Of a stretch of DNA of 6,890 nucleotides, positions 1-6,676 are shown one piece after another. Positions within the stretch are counted from its first letter, which is position 1. Each line of letters starts with the position of its first letter. Where the stretch lies: assembly GCA_021775275.1 (NCBI GenBank), contig JAJFIE010000364.1:1-6890 (forward strand), read 5' to 3'. Origin of the DNA: Rhodospirillales bacterium. Lineage in GTDB: Bacteria; Pseudomonadota; Alphaproteobacteria; Rhodospirillales; Casp-alpha2. The notes beneath the pieces are model-generated. The model saw only the letters and a program-made list of their open reading frames with translations. It did no database searches and was not told where the DNA came from. The translations under genes and the position numbers were made by a program.

Positions 1-79
1 ATAGTGTCCGTATGCCCTCGTGAACTGACGCATGGCCATCGCAAACGGTCGAACCATGCATGCTGTAGTTTCCATTCAT
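1..79 (-). CDS. Possible start of a gene following gmd, cut by the window edge
   Basis: A minus-strand frame opens with ATG at 77-79, ten bases past the gmd stop codon, and stays open for 26 codons to the window edge. It begins MNGNYSMHGS; a second in-frame ATG lies at 59-61. The close spacing and shared strand suggest another member of the manC-gmd transcription unit, where GDP-sugar epimerases, methyltransferases or glycosyltransferases are usual. There is no convincing ribosome binding site: the nearest GGAG overlaps the gmd stop region, about 13 bases upstream. The visible residues show no motif I recognise, so no function is given. It could equally be chance open frame. Confidence 0.35.
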   Translation of the reverse strand, partial: MNGNYSMHGSTVCDGHASVHEGIRTL

Positions 80-89
80 GTCCGGAAGC

Positions 90-1160
90 TTACTCCGGCT
101 GGTTGCGTGGCGTTTTCTCGGTTTGCATCAGGCGAAGATCCGATTCATACATTTCAATGACCAGTTCCTCAAATGTGGTCGTATGCTGCCATCCTAATTC
201 CCGTCGTGCTTTTTCCGGATTTCCGAGCAAAAGATCGACTTCCGTCGGTCGGTAATACCGAGGATCGATTTTGACAAGCGTTCTGCCATTTCCGGCATCA
301 AGGCCAATTTCATCGGCGCCAGCGCCGTGCCATTCAATTTTCCGTCCACTTGCCTGGAATGCCAACTCGACAAATTCACGAACCGTATGCGTTTCTCCCG
401 TCGCGAGCACGTAATCGTCGGGCTCGTCTTGCTGTAGAATCCGCCACATGCCTTCGACATAATCCCGGGCGTGGCCCCAATCGCGCTTGGCGTCAATATT
501 TCCAAGGAAAAGGGTATTGTTCCGGCCCAGCGCAATCGAGGCGACGGCGCGGGTAATTTTGCGGGTGACAAAGGTTTCGCCGCGAATGGGGCTCTCATGA
601 TTGAAGAGAATTCCGTTCGAGGAGTGCATCCCGTAGGCTTCACGGTAATTAATCGTGATCCAATAGCCATAGAGCTTGGCGGCGGCGTAAGGACTTCGCG
701 GATAAAACGGTGTGGTTTCTGACTGTGGTGTTTCCTGGACCAGACCATAAAGCTCCGATGTGGACGCCTGATAAAACCGGGTTTTTTCATTCATATCGAG
801 AATGCGGATCGCCTCGAGTATGCGAAGCGGGCCGATGGCGTCGCAATTGGCGGTGTACTCCGGTGTCTCAAAACTCACATGTACGTGGCTTTGTGCGGCC
901 AGATTATAAATCTCATCCGGCTGTGTAGTCTGAATAATCCGCAGCAGGTTTGTGGAGTCTGTCATATCACCATAGTGCAGAAAAAAACGGGCATTTTCTT
1001 CATGCGGATCTTGGTACAGATGATCGATACGCTCGGAATTGAACGATGATGCCCGGCGTTTGATACCGTGTACTTCATAACCCTTGGCCAATAGTAACTC
1101 GGCAAGATAAGAGCCGTCCTGGCCGGTAATGCCGGTGATAAGTGCGACCTTCTTTGTCAT
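90..1160 (-). CDS. gmd: GDP-mannose 4,6-dehydratase
   Basis: This cytosolic enzyme converts GDP-D-mannose to GDP-4-keto-6-deoxy-D-mannose, the branch point to GDP-fucose, GDP-rhamnose, GDP-perosamine and GDP-colitose. The 356-residue protein is a full-length extended short-chain dehydrogenase. It has the NADP-binding GITGQDG loop (G10, G13, G16), the GMD-specific [16 protein letters not shown] segment (34-49), NLAAQSHV (86-93), the catalytic STSE (T134, E136) and YAAAK (Y158, K162). The GMD-specific stretch [15 protein letters not shown] (187-201) is present, with Ile192 where many homologues have a first Arg. [10 protein letters not shown] (226-235) is also typical. The ATG at 1160 fits the family N-terminus, although the ribosome binding site is weak. 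It lies 78 bases downstream of manC on the same strand, so the two are probably cotranscribed and work in sequence. No GDP-sugar epimerase or reductase is visible, so the final sugar cannot be told. Confidence 0.96.
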   Translation of the reverse strand: MTKKVALITGITGQDGSYLAELLLAKGYEVHGIKRRASSFNSERIDHLYQDPHEENARFFLHYGDMTDSTNLLRIIQTTQPDEIYNLAAQSHVHVSFETPEYTANCDAIGPLRILEAIRILDMNEKTRFYQASTSELYGLVQETPQSETTPFYPRSPYAAAKLYGYWITINYREAYGMHSSNGILFNHESPIRGETFVTRKITRAVASIALGRNNTLFLGNIDAKRDWGHARDYVEGMWRILQQDEPDDYVLATGETHTVREFVELAFQASGRKIEWHGAGADEIGLDAGNGRTLVKIDPRYYRPTEVDLLLGNPEKARRELGWQHTTTFEELVIEMYESDLRLMQTEKTPRNQPE

Positions 1161-1238
1161 GTGCTTGCGTATCCCAATAAGCTGTCAGTTAAAGAATGTA
1201 GGGTCATTTTGGAGTCTGCCATTGTAATTTATATGGCC

Positions 1239-2681
1239 TTAAAATGCTTGTTGTTCATTATAGTTTTCCTGGCGAATAACATCATCATCGCCCAGATAGC
1301 TACCGGACTGAACTTCGATGACTCGAAGCGGTATCCGGCCCGGGTTTTCCAGTTGATGCAGAATGCCAGAAGGAATGTAGGTAGATTCGTTCTCTTTTAG
1401 AAGAAACTCATCATCTCCCCGTCGTATATTTGCTGTGCCCTCGACCACAATCCAGTGTTCCGCACGGTGATCATGGTGCTGCAAGCTAATTTGGGCCCCG
1501 GGATTGACGGTCAATTCATTAACCCGGAAACCTTCGCCTGAAAGAATCATGCGTGCGCTACCCCAAGGCTGATACCGGGTTGAATGGAGCAGGTGTTTCG
1601 TGGTGGCGCCTGATGCAATCAAATCAACCAAATCGCCGACCCCATCAGTTTGACGGATGTCAGTCACAAGGACAGCGTCGTCGTTGGCAATAACGGCGAT
1701 GTCATCAAGGCCGATGACAGCTGACAGTACCGAATCGGAATGGATGAGAGAATTTCGACTGTTGTAAACGATGGCGTCGCCTTCAATAACATTACTGTTG
1801 CTGTCTTTCGGGCTATCTTTATACGCGGCGCCCCAAGAATGGGTGTTTCGCCAGCCAGCATTCAGTGGCGTCACAACGATATTATTGCTCTGTTCTATTA
1901 TTAATCTGTTAAATGATGTCGGCTCTATGGTCGCCATGGGGGCGTCGGCAATACGCGTAAAATCAAGATCCCGATGTTGTTGTTCGAAGGCTTGCGTGCA
2001 GGCAGCATGAAGGGCCTCGTCCCGCCGGGTATATTCAGCGATAATCACCGAAGGTTTTATCAGGTAGATTCCGCTGTTCCAGCAATAACCTTCATTGATC
2101 AGTGTTTCGGCTGTTTGCTGATCCGGTTTTTCGATGAAAGTCTCGATTTGCCGAACGGCACCGCGGATTTTTTTTGCGTTTTTCGTAGGTTTTATATAAC
2201 CGAATTCCGGGAGCGGGGCGATCGCGTCTACACCGAAGGCAACGATTTGACCTGCTGCCGCTGATGCGCAGGCATCGACAACATTGCTATGGAAGGCTTC
2301 CGTGTCGGAAACTACGTGATCACAGGGCATGACCAGCATCAGGGCTGTCGGGCAGTGTTCCATAATCCACAGAGCAGCCAGTAAAATGGCCGGAGCAGTG
2401 CCTCTGTTATGAGGTTCCAGAAGAATATCAGCAGCCGGACATTCAATTGCATCGAGCTGGGTGGCTACGAGAAACCGGTGCTCATGGTGGCACACCACCA
2501 GCGGACTACCGAACAAGGGATTATGTACTCTGAGAGCAGTGTCCTGCAATAACGAAAGATCAGCTCCGAACTGCTGGAACTGCCGGGGATACAGCGCGCG
2601 TGAAACGGGCCAGAAGCGGGGGCCAGAGCCGCCGGACAAAAAAACAGGGCAGATTTCCATAGGAGCAGTCAACTTTACCAT
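1239..2681 (-). CDS. manC: Mannose-1-phosphate guanylyltransferase / mannose-6-phosphate isomerase (type II, ManC/AlgA family) with a divergent nucleotidyltransferase half
   Basis: The family is bifunctional: the C-terminal cupin interconverts fructose-6-phosphate and mannose-6-phosphate, and the N-terminal domain makes GDP-mannose from mannose-1-phosphate and GTP. Length (480 residues) and domain order are normal. The cupin looks intact: PWG (372-374), Q401, H403, H405 and E408 within the HRAEHW motif, YIPSG and H442, then the usual RVIEVQSGSYLGDDD end. In the transferase half, LSGGSG, R22, D121 of CDH, FIEKPD (182-187) and WNSGIY are kept. Six consensus motifs are changed: GTR/GSR reads GPR, RLWPLSR reads RFWPVSR, PKQF reads PRQF, RNTAPA reads RGTAPA, SIDYAVMEK reads SFNRLIIEQ, and WSDVGSW reads WRNTHSW. 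GDP-mannose synthesis by this protein is therefore doubtful, though the gmd neighbour implies that pathway. The start is uncertain: GTG at 2684, ATG at 2681, and ATG at 2660 are in frame, and the last best matches the family N-terminus. Confidence 0.9.
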   Translation of the reverse strand: MVKLTAPMEICPVFLSGGSGPRFWPVSRALYPRQFQQFGADLSLLQDTALRVHNPLFGSPLVVCHHEHRFLVATQLDAIECPAADILLEPHNRGTAPAILLAALWIMEHCPTALMLVMPCDHVVSDTEAFHSNVVDACASAAAGQIVAFGVDAIAPLPEFGYIKPTKNAKKIRGAVRQIETFIEKPDQQTAETLINEGYCWNSGIYLIKPSVIIAEYTRRDEALHAACTQAFEQQHRDLDFTRIADAPMATIEPTSFNRLIIEQSNNIVVTPLNAGWRNTHSWGAAYKDSPKDSNSNVIEGDAIVYNSRNSLIHSDSVLSAVIGLDDIAVIANDDAVLVTDIRQTDGVGDLVDLIASGATTKHLLHSTRYQPWGSARMILSGEGFRVNELTVNPGAQISLQHHDHRAEHWIVVEGTANIRRGDDEFLLKENESTYIPSGILHQLENPGRIPLRVIEVQSGSYLGDDDVIRQENYNEQQAF

Positions 2682-2728
2682 CACCTGATTCTGTCTGAAA
2701 TGAACGTGTCGTACGATTGAAATGAGAG

Positions 2729-2758
2729 CCTATACCAGCATGGTTTTCGATTGGTTAA
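2729..2758 (-). promoter_or_regulatory. Candidate sigma-70-like promoter for manC-gmd
   Basis: On the minus strand TTAACC (2753-2758) and TATAGG (2729-2734) are 18 bases apart, each matching four of six consensus positions. The -10 is preceded by TGG rather than a true TGn extension. It lies about 48 bases before the manC ATG at 2681. The match is weak and based on pattern alone. Confidence 0.22.
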
Positions 2759-2764
2759 TAGCAG

Positions 2765-2794
2765 TTAACGCAGAATGGAAATGAGTCGTTTAAA
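2765..2794 (+). promoter_or_regulatory. Candidate sigma-70-like promoter for the waaA-like operon
   Basis: TTAACG (2765-2770) and TTTAAA (2789-2794) are 18 bases apart, each with four of six consensus matches. The -10 is 66 bases before the ATG at 2861, so a transcript from here would include both candidate start codons of the gene. Weak pattern evidence only. Confidence 0.22.
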
Positions 2795-2849
2795 ACAGAA
2801 GTGGCTTGGCCTATGTAGGTACCTGATATGATACCGAAGAACATCCCAG

Positions 2850-2855
2850 AAGAGG
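2850..2855 (+). promoter_or_regulatory. Ribosome binding site favouring the ATG at 2861
   Basis: AAGAGG lies five bases before the ATG at 2861. The upstream in-frame ATG at 2828 has only AGGT, seven to eight bases away. Together with the family N-terminus this favours the 2861 start for the Kdo transferase. Confidence 0.5.
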
Positions 2856-2860
2856 ACACG

Positions 2861-4168
2861 ATGGGGTCCCTGCCGTATACTTTGTTCAGGCATTTGTATG
2901 CGCTCACGACTAATGCCGGGCTGCCGCTCGTTCGCTTCATTCAGAGGCGACGAATTCGTGCCGGTAAAGAGGACTCTTCACGGGCAAAAGAAAGGGAAGG
3001 CGTCGCCAGCATCGGGCGACCGCAAGGCAGGCTGATTTGGGTCCATGCTGCAAGCATCGGAGAATCCCTCGCTGTGCTCCCTGTTATTGAACGGATTCTC
3101 GAACGCGAACAGGGACTATCCGTCCTGGTCACTACAGGGACACTGACATCTGCCCGAATTTTGAAAGAACGCCTGCCGGAAAGGGCCTTTCACCAGTTTG
3201 TTCCATTTGACCGATTAGCCTGGGTTCGGACATTTCTCAACTTCTGGATGCCATCCATGGTGATTTGGGTCGAGTCCGAACTGTGGCCCAATACATTGAT
3301 GAGTGTGAAAGATAGAGGCATTCCCGCAATCCTGGTGAATGGCCGTATGTCGCGTGAGTCATACCGGCGTTGGAAACTTATCCCATCTGTGGCGGCGGGG
3401 ATTCTTGGTTGTTTCGAGCAATGCCTGATGCAATCTGCCGAGGATGCCAAATATCTGGAACACCTTGGTGCGGGTGGTGTCATTGACCATGGTAATCTTA
3501 AGTATAGCGCCCCGCCCCTGCCATATGACGTCGAGGTGTTGTCTTCCCTGCGCGAGGTGACCGGGGAGCGTCCGGTCTGGCTGTTCGCGAGCACCCATGA
3601 AGGTGAGGAGCAAATTGCCGCTGAGGTCCATCAGGCACTGAAGAAGCAGTTTAGCGGATTGATCACCATTATTGTGCCTCGTCATCCCAACCGGGGACCA
3701 GATATCGCGGCAGAACTTCGGACAAAAGGACTGGCCGTCACGGTACGTTCGGCACATGAAACGCCGGGGCCGGATATCGAAATTTATGTGGCGGATTCAA
3801 TTGGAGAACTCGGCGTGTTCTACCGGTTGTGCCCGATTGTATGCATGGGAAAATCTTTTATCTCCCCTGGTGGCGGACAAAACCCATTTGAGGCAGCGCA
3901 ACTTGGGTGTGCTGTGTTGTTCGGGCCGTTCATGGGCAATTTTGAGGGGTTGTCACGACAAATGGTGCGGGAAAATGCCGCATTACAAATTTCCAGCGCC
4001 AGGGAACTGGAAACGAGTATTGGCGTACTGTTAACCGATTCAACCCAACTCGCACAACGAAGCGAGGCGGCGTCCGCTTTTACTCAAGAGATGGAAGATG
4101 TCGTCGATAAAACGGTATCACGGATCACTGACGTTTTAGCGTCCAGGGAGTGGCGAAAAACATCATGA
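2861..4168 (+). CDS. waaA: WaaA/KdtA-like 3-deoxy-D-manno-octulosonic acid (Kdo) transferase
   Basis: The family transfers Kdo from CMP-Kdo to a lipid A precursor at the cytoplasmic face of the inner membrane; the acceptor here is not known. The 435-residue form matches the usual length (about 425). Residues 6-27 form the N-terminal membrane-associated helix, followed by an Arg-rich stretch and GKED. Family motifs in order: HAASIGES (62-69, with E68 at the catalytic Glu position), ESELWPN (138-144), NGRMS (160-164), GNLKYS (211-216), STHEGEE (244-250), PRHP (273-276), and the CMP-Kdo-site segment GGGQNPFEA (337-345). K331 in GKSF replaces the second Gly of the usual GGSL, and Gly337 replaces a common His, so this may be a paralogue rather than the housekeeping copy, which is usually near lpxK. 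An ATG at 2828 would add 11 residues that do not fit the family N-terminus. The stop codon overlaps the next start codon (ATGA), indicating translational coupling. Confidence 0.88.
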   Translation: MGSLPYTLFRHLYALTTNAGLPLVRFIQRRRIRAGKEDSSRAKEREGVASIGRPQGRLIWVHAASIGESLAVLPVIERILEREQGLSVLVTTGTLTSARILKERLPERAFHQFVPFDRLAWVRTFLNFWMPSMVIWVESELWPNTLMSVKDRGIPAILVNGRMSRESYRRWKLIPSVAAGILGCFEQCLMQSAEDAKYLEHLGAGGVIDHGNLKYSAPPLPYDVEVLSSLREVTGERPVWLFASTHEGEEQIAAEVHQALKKQFSGLITIIVPRHPNRGPDIAAELRTKGLAVTVRSAHETPGPDIEIYVADSIGELGVFYRLCPIVCMGKSFISPGGGQNPFEAAQLGCAVLFGPFMGNFEGLSRQMVRENAALQISSARELETSIGVLLTDSTQLAQRSEAASAFTQEMEDVVDKTVSRITDVLASREWRKTS

Positions 4169-5580
4169 TATATGATGCGGACTTTGACAGGGAACTCCGG
4201 CGGGTCGTCAACGAAGCGGTTGTCTGTCTCAATGCCGAGGACACCCTTAACGCCCGTGATGGTGTGTCGGCAGCCATGAAACTACTGTCTTCCCGTGCAG
4301 AACCGATGAAGGGTAGTGAAACTATCCTGTCCACCTTGTCACAAATCGCGCGCTCCCTTGATGAACGAGATTTTTGTATTCGCCTCGACGAGATGTTAAC
4401 GGCCATGATGGGCGAGGGGATGATCGAGTATGACTATGACAGCAGGACGGCATTGTTGGATGTCATGCCAAAGATCATAGCCCAATCAGAGGCATGTGTT
4501 GATAAGGCAGAAAAGCAATCGCTTCGACAGATAATCAGCGAGTTGATTAGTGCAAGGCAATGGCATTTGGATGAGCACGAACAGGTCGAAAAGCTTTGCC
4601 AGATTTCTGTGGCCCATGGCTTTGAGCAGTTAACATCGAGCTTGCACGAATTGCTTGGTAATCTGAGAGCCCAGAAAGCGAAATGCGACCTGTTTGACGT
4701 CGAAGATTCGGCCTCATATTGGCCCTGCATTGATTATCCTATCGCTGTGACGGTAGAGACATTCATGAAATGTAATGCGCGCTGCAATTTCTGTCCTTAT
4801 CCAATGATGGAGGACCAAGGCCTGCGCGTTGGTCAAAGAATGAGCAAATCTCTATTCAGGAAGATCATTAATGATTTGAAGGATATTCCTCCGGAGCTTG
4901 GATTTACGTTAAATTTATCACGAGTGAATGAGCCCCTGCTTGATAGTCGAATCTATGATTTTCTTAAAATAATCGATGAGGAGCTGCCTGGTTGCCACGT
5001 ATGGCTGCCGTCGAATGGCTCGACGTTGACCGAGAAAAATATTCGCAGATTATCTGATATCAACTGTTTCAGCTCGCTTGGAATTTCCATCAACAGTAAT
5101 GATCCGGAAGAGTATGAGCGCATCATGGGGATCCCGTTTGAGCGGACGAAAAAGAATGTTGACCGATTGCACGTGATGTTGGTCGCCGGCGAAATAAATT
5201 TCAAGGTACGCCTGACACACGTGACGGCGCCGGGTGCCAAGAGAAAGGAAATCACCGCATGGATCAAGGAACGCTGGCCCGCATTTGAAACCGTGAGCTA
5301 TACGCCCACCGACTGGTTGGGGATTACCTCGAACGAAACACCAGGACAGGCAGCACCTGTGACACCCTGCACGGATTGGTATCAGGTCCATATCCTGGCT
5401 GACGGTAGCGAGGCGTTGTGCTGTTTTGATGCCTTGGGAAAATATGCGGCAGGCAATGCCACGGATCAACATATCCTGGAGATGTATAATATCGCGTGGC
5501 AACGCAAGGCGCGGAAATACCTGGTCGCCCGCCAGTCAGAAGTCGTTCCAGAAATTTGCCACGGATGTGCTATTCGGTAG
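4165..5580 (+). CDS. Radical SAM/SPASM-domain protein of unknown substrate
   Basis: This is a 471-residue predicted radical S-adenosylmethionine enzyme. The CNARCNFC motif (C203, C207, C210) would bind the 4Fe-4S cluster that cleaves SAM. RVNEPLLD (253-260) stands where the family often has a GGEP SAM-contact motif, and SINSNDPEEYERIMG (308-322) follows in the barrel. The C-terminal cysteines C402, C419, C420, C465 and C468 form a short SPASM-type region, probably for one auxiliary cluster, and the protein ends three residues after the last Cys. Residues 1 to about 185 are rich in predicted helix and carry no motif I recognise. The ATG at 4165 overlaps the waaA stop (ATGA); a GTG at 4150 is the alternative, but AGGGAG abuts it too closely to act as its ribosome binding site. 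Similar proteins occur in glycan loci, but radical SAM/SPASM enzymes also modify peptides, so the substrate is open. Confidence 0.85.
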   Translation: MIYDADFDRELRRVVNEAVVCLNAEDTLNARDGVSAAMKLLSSRAEPMKGSETILSTLSQIARSLDERDFCIRLDEMLTAMMGEGMIEYDYDSRTALLDVMPKIIAQSEACVDKAEKQSLRQIISELISARQWHLDEHEQVEKLCQISVAHGFEQLTSSLHELLGNLRAQKAKCDLFDVEDSASYWPCIDYPIAVTVETFMKCNARCNFCPYPMMEDQGLRVGQRMSKSLFRKIINDLKDIPPELGFTLNLSRVNEPLLDSRIYDFLKIIDEELPGCHVWLPSNGSTLTEKNIRRLSDINCFSSLGISINSNDPEEYERIMGIPFERTKKNVDRLHVMLVAGEINFKVRLTHVTAPGAKRKEITAWIKERWPAFETVSYTPTDWLGITSNETPGQAAPVTPCTDWYQVHILADGSEALCCFDALGKYAAGNATDQHILEMYNIAWQRKARKYLVARQSEVVPEICHGCAIR

Positions 5581-5679
5581 GATTTTCCCGGGTTTCTTGA
5601 CAGTTTTTCAACTGTTGCTGCTGATGATGATGCATAAGCAATCCTGCTACTATTTCCTTTCATCTATGAAGCGAGCGAT
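5581..5679 (+). other. 99-base spacer between the radical SAM gene and fkbM
   Basis: The spacer contains a consensus -35-like TTGACA (5597-5602), but no credible -10 lies 16-18 bases downstream. A 6-base stem, ACAGTT/AACTGT (5600-5605 with 5610-5615, four-base loop), overlaps it and has no following T-run, so it is not an intrinsic terminator. A TGCTGCTGATGATGATG trinucleotide run follows (5616-5632). The methyltransferase may be read through from the genes upstream or have its own weak promoter; the sequence does not decide. Confidence 0.35.
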
Positions 5680-6534
5680 ATGGCATTTACCCTGACCCGG
5701 GTTTTTTCTGACCTTCCTGACGTTACGATTATCGATGTTGGCGCTTCGTCGTTGAGCGACGACGCAAAACCGGAATACCAACCCTTGCTGGATGTTGGCA
5801 AGGCAAGGGTCATCGGTTTTGAGCCGAATACGGACGCGGTATCGGCGATTCCTTTGGACAACGACAAATTCACGATGTTGCCATACGCTATTGGTGACGG
5901 TTCGGACGGCATCATGCACGAGAACGCCTATTCGATGACCAATTCCCTTTATGAAAGTAACCACGTGTTGCTGGATCACTTCCAGCAGTTGAAAGAATTC
6001 TTCACGACGCAGAAGGAAACCCCGATAAAAACCGTCAGACTTGAGGATATCCCGGAAATTGATCAGGCGGATGCAATTTTTCTCGATGTACAGGGGGCCG
6101 CGCTGGACGTTCTGAAAGGAGCAGGGCGCGTTCTTGGTATGACGGGTATTCTTCATGTTGAGGTCGAATTTGTGGAAATGTACAAAAACCAACCCCTGTT
6201 TGGTGATGTGGATCAGTTTCTGCGTCAGGAGAATTTCTTTTTTCACACATTTTATTACATGGGGACGCGTTGCCTGAAACCCACCATTATCAACAACAAT
6301 CCGGTTTACGGGCTGAAACAGCGCCTGTGGGCGGATGCGGTGTATATCCACCATTTCATGGAACCGGATAAACTGTCTGATGAGCAGTTATTGAAAATGG
6401 CATTGGTCCTTAATGATATTTACGCTTCCTGGGATTTCTGTTTTTATTTCCTGAACGAATTCGACAAACGTCAAGGCAGCAACAGGGCGCCGCAATATAT
6501 GGATGCTCTGGCTGACAAGTATACGGGCGGATAA
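5680..6534 (+). CDS. FkbM-family SAM-dependent methyltransferase
   Basis: FkbM-family enzymes are class I SAM-dependent O-methyltransferases; in polysaccharide loci they usually methylate sugar hydroxyls. The 284-residue protein has motif I IIDVGAS (17-23), the SAM-ribose acidic loop GFEPN (46-50), and the family hallmark LDVQGAALDVLKGA (135-148), where Gln138 replaces the more common Glu of DVEGAE. HVEVEF (159-164) and the strand following it are also typical. Residues from about 225 to the end form a helical, aromatic-rich tail (DFCFYFLNEF at 252-261) beyond the usual core. The ATG at 5680 puts motif I about 17 residues from the start, as expected for the short FkbM form; the ribosome binding site is weak. 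It is the third gene in the waaA-like set and likely methylates the same glycan. A 234-codon minus-strand frame covers the gene but shows no protein motif. Confidence 0.87.
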   Translation: MAFTLTRVFSDLPDVTIIDVGASSLSDDAKPEYQPLLDVGKARVIGFEPNTDAVSAIPLDNDKFTMLPYAIGDGSDGIMHENAYSMTNSLYESNHVLLDHFQQLKEFFTTQKETPIKTVRLEDIPEIDQADAIFLDVQGAALDVLKGAGRVLGMTGILHVEVEFVEMYKNQPLFGDVDQFLRQENFFFHTFYYMGTRCLKPTIINNNPVYGLKQRLWADAVYIHHFMEPDKLSDEQLLKMALVLNDIYASWDFCFYFLNEFDKRQGSNRAPQYMDALADKYTGG

Positions 6535-6602
6535 ATTTAACTTCACCGGTCGATGTAAATATTGACCTGCCAAGCACCCAAACCACACGACACCGTAACC
6601 TC
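6535..6602. other. Convergent intergenic stretch after fkbM
   Basis: This AT-leaning spacer holds a weak imperfect stem, GGTCGAT/ATTGACC (6548-6554 with 6561-6567, one G-U pair), with no T-run behind it. No intrinsic terminator for the plus-strand genes is visible; the strong hairpin further right could block plus-strand readthrough only partly, because it lacks a U-tract in that direction. Confidence 0.4.
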
Positions 6603-6637
6603 AAAAGAAAACCGCCGCTGCAAAATGCAGCGGCGGT
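6603..6637 (-). terminator. Rho-independent terminator of the flagellin gene
   Basis: On the minus strand a perfect GC-rich stem (CCGCCGCTGC at 6612-6621 pairing with GCAGCGGCGG at 6627-6636, extendable by one A-T pair on each side) is followed at once by TTTTCTTTT (6603-6611). The stem begins about 40 bases after the flagellin stop codon, which suits a highly expressed gene. Confidence 0.9.
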
Positions 6638-6676
6638 AAAGGTGTTCGACTATTATTATTCGGTTCTGTGCGGCTA

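Larger units (their letters stand above)
2682..2860. promoter_or_regulatory. Divergent intergenic region between manC and the waaA-like gene
   Basis: About 180 bases separate the start codons of two divergent genes, so promoters for both should lie here. It holds a perfect 8-base palindrome, TCGTACGA (2709-2716), and an inverted repeat GTTAA-N6-TTAAC (2754-2769) that overlaps the candidate -35 boxes of both directions. These are direct sequence observations; operator function is inference. No strong sigma-54 or sigma-28 consensus was found. Confidence 0.5.

Noticed and set aside
82..98. Stem CCGGA/TCCGG over the gmd stop codon as a terminator
   Set aside because: Only five base pairs and no T-run on either strand.
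194..790. 198-codon minus-strand frame inside gmd
   Set aside because: It overlaps a full set of GMD catalytic and cofactor motifs in another frame of the same strand and has no recognisable domain.
1218..1237. Stem GCCAT/ATGGC between manC and gmd
   Set aside because: Five base pairs with a ten-base loop and no T-run; too weak to call a terminator or attenuator.
1974..2264. 96-codon plus-strand frame opposite manC
   Set aside because: It is antisense to a clear ManC coding frame, with no start signal or motif.
3190..3757. Two overlapping minus-strand frames of about 130 codons opposite the Kdo transferase
   Set aside because: Both are antisense to a gene with continuous family motifs; their compositions look like reverse-frame translation.
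5597..5602. TTGACA as a promoter for fkbM
   Set aside because: Perfect -35 match, but no acceptable -10 at the right spacing.
5650..6354. 234-codon minus-strand frame opposite fkbM
   Set aside because: Long, but fully antisense to a motif-complete methyltransferase, and its translation shows no domain pattern.
6548..6567. Imperfect stem after fkbM as its terminator
   Set aside because: Seven pairs including one G-U, and no U-tract follows.
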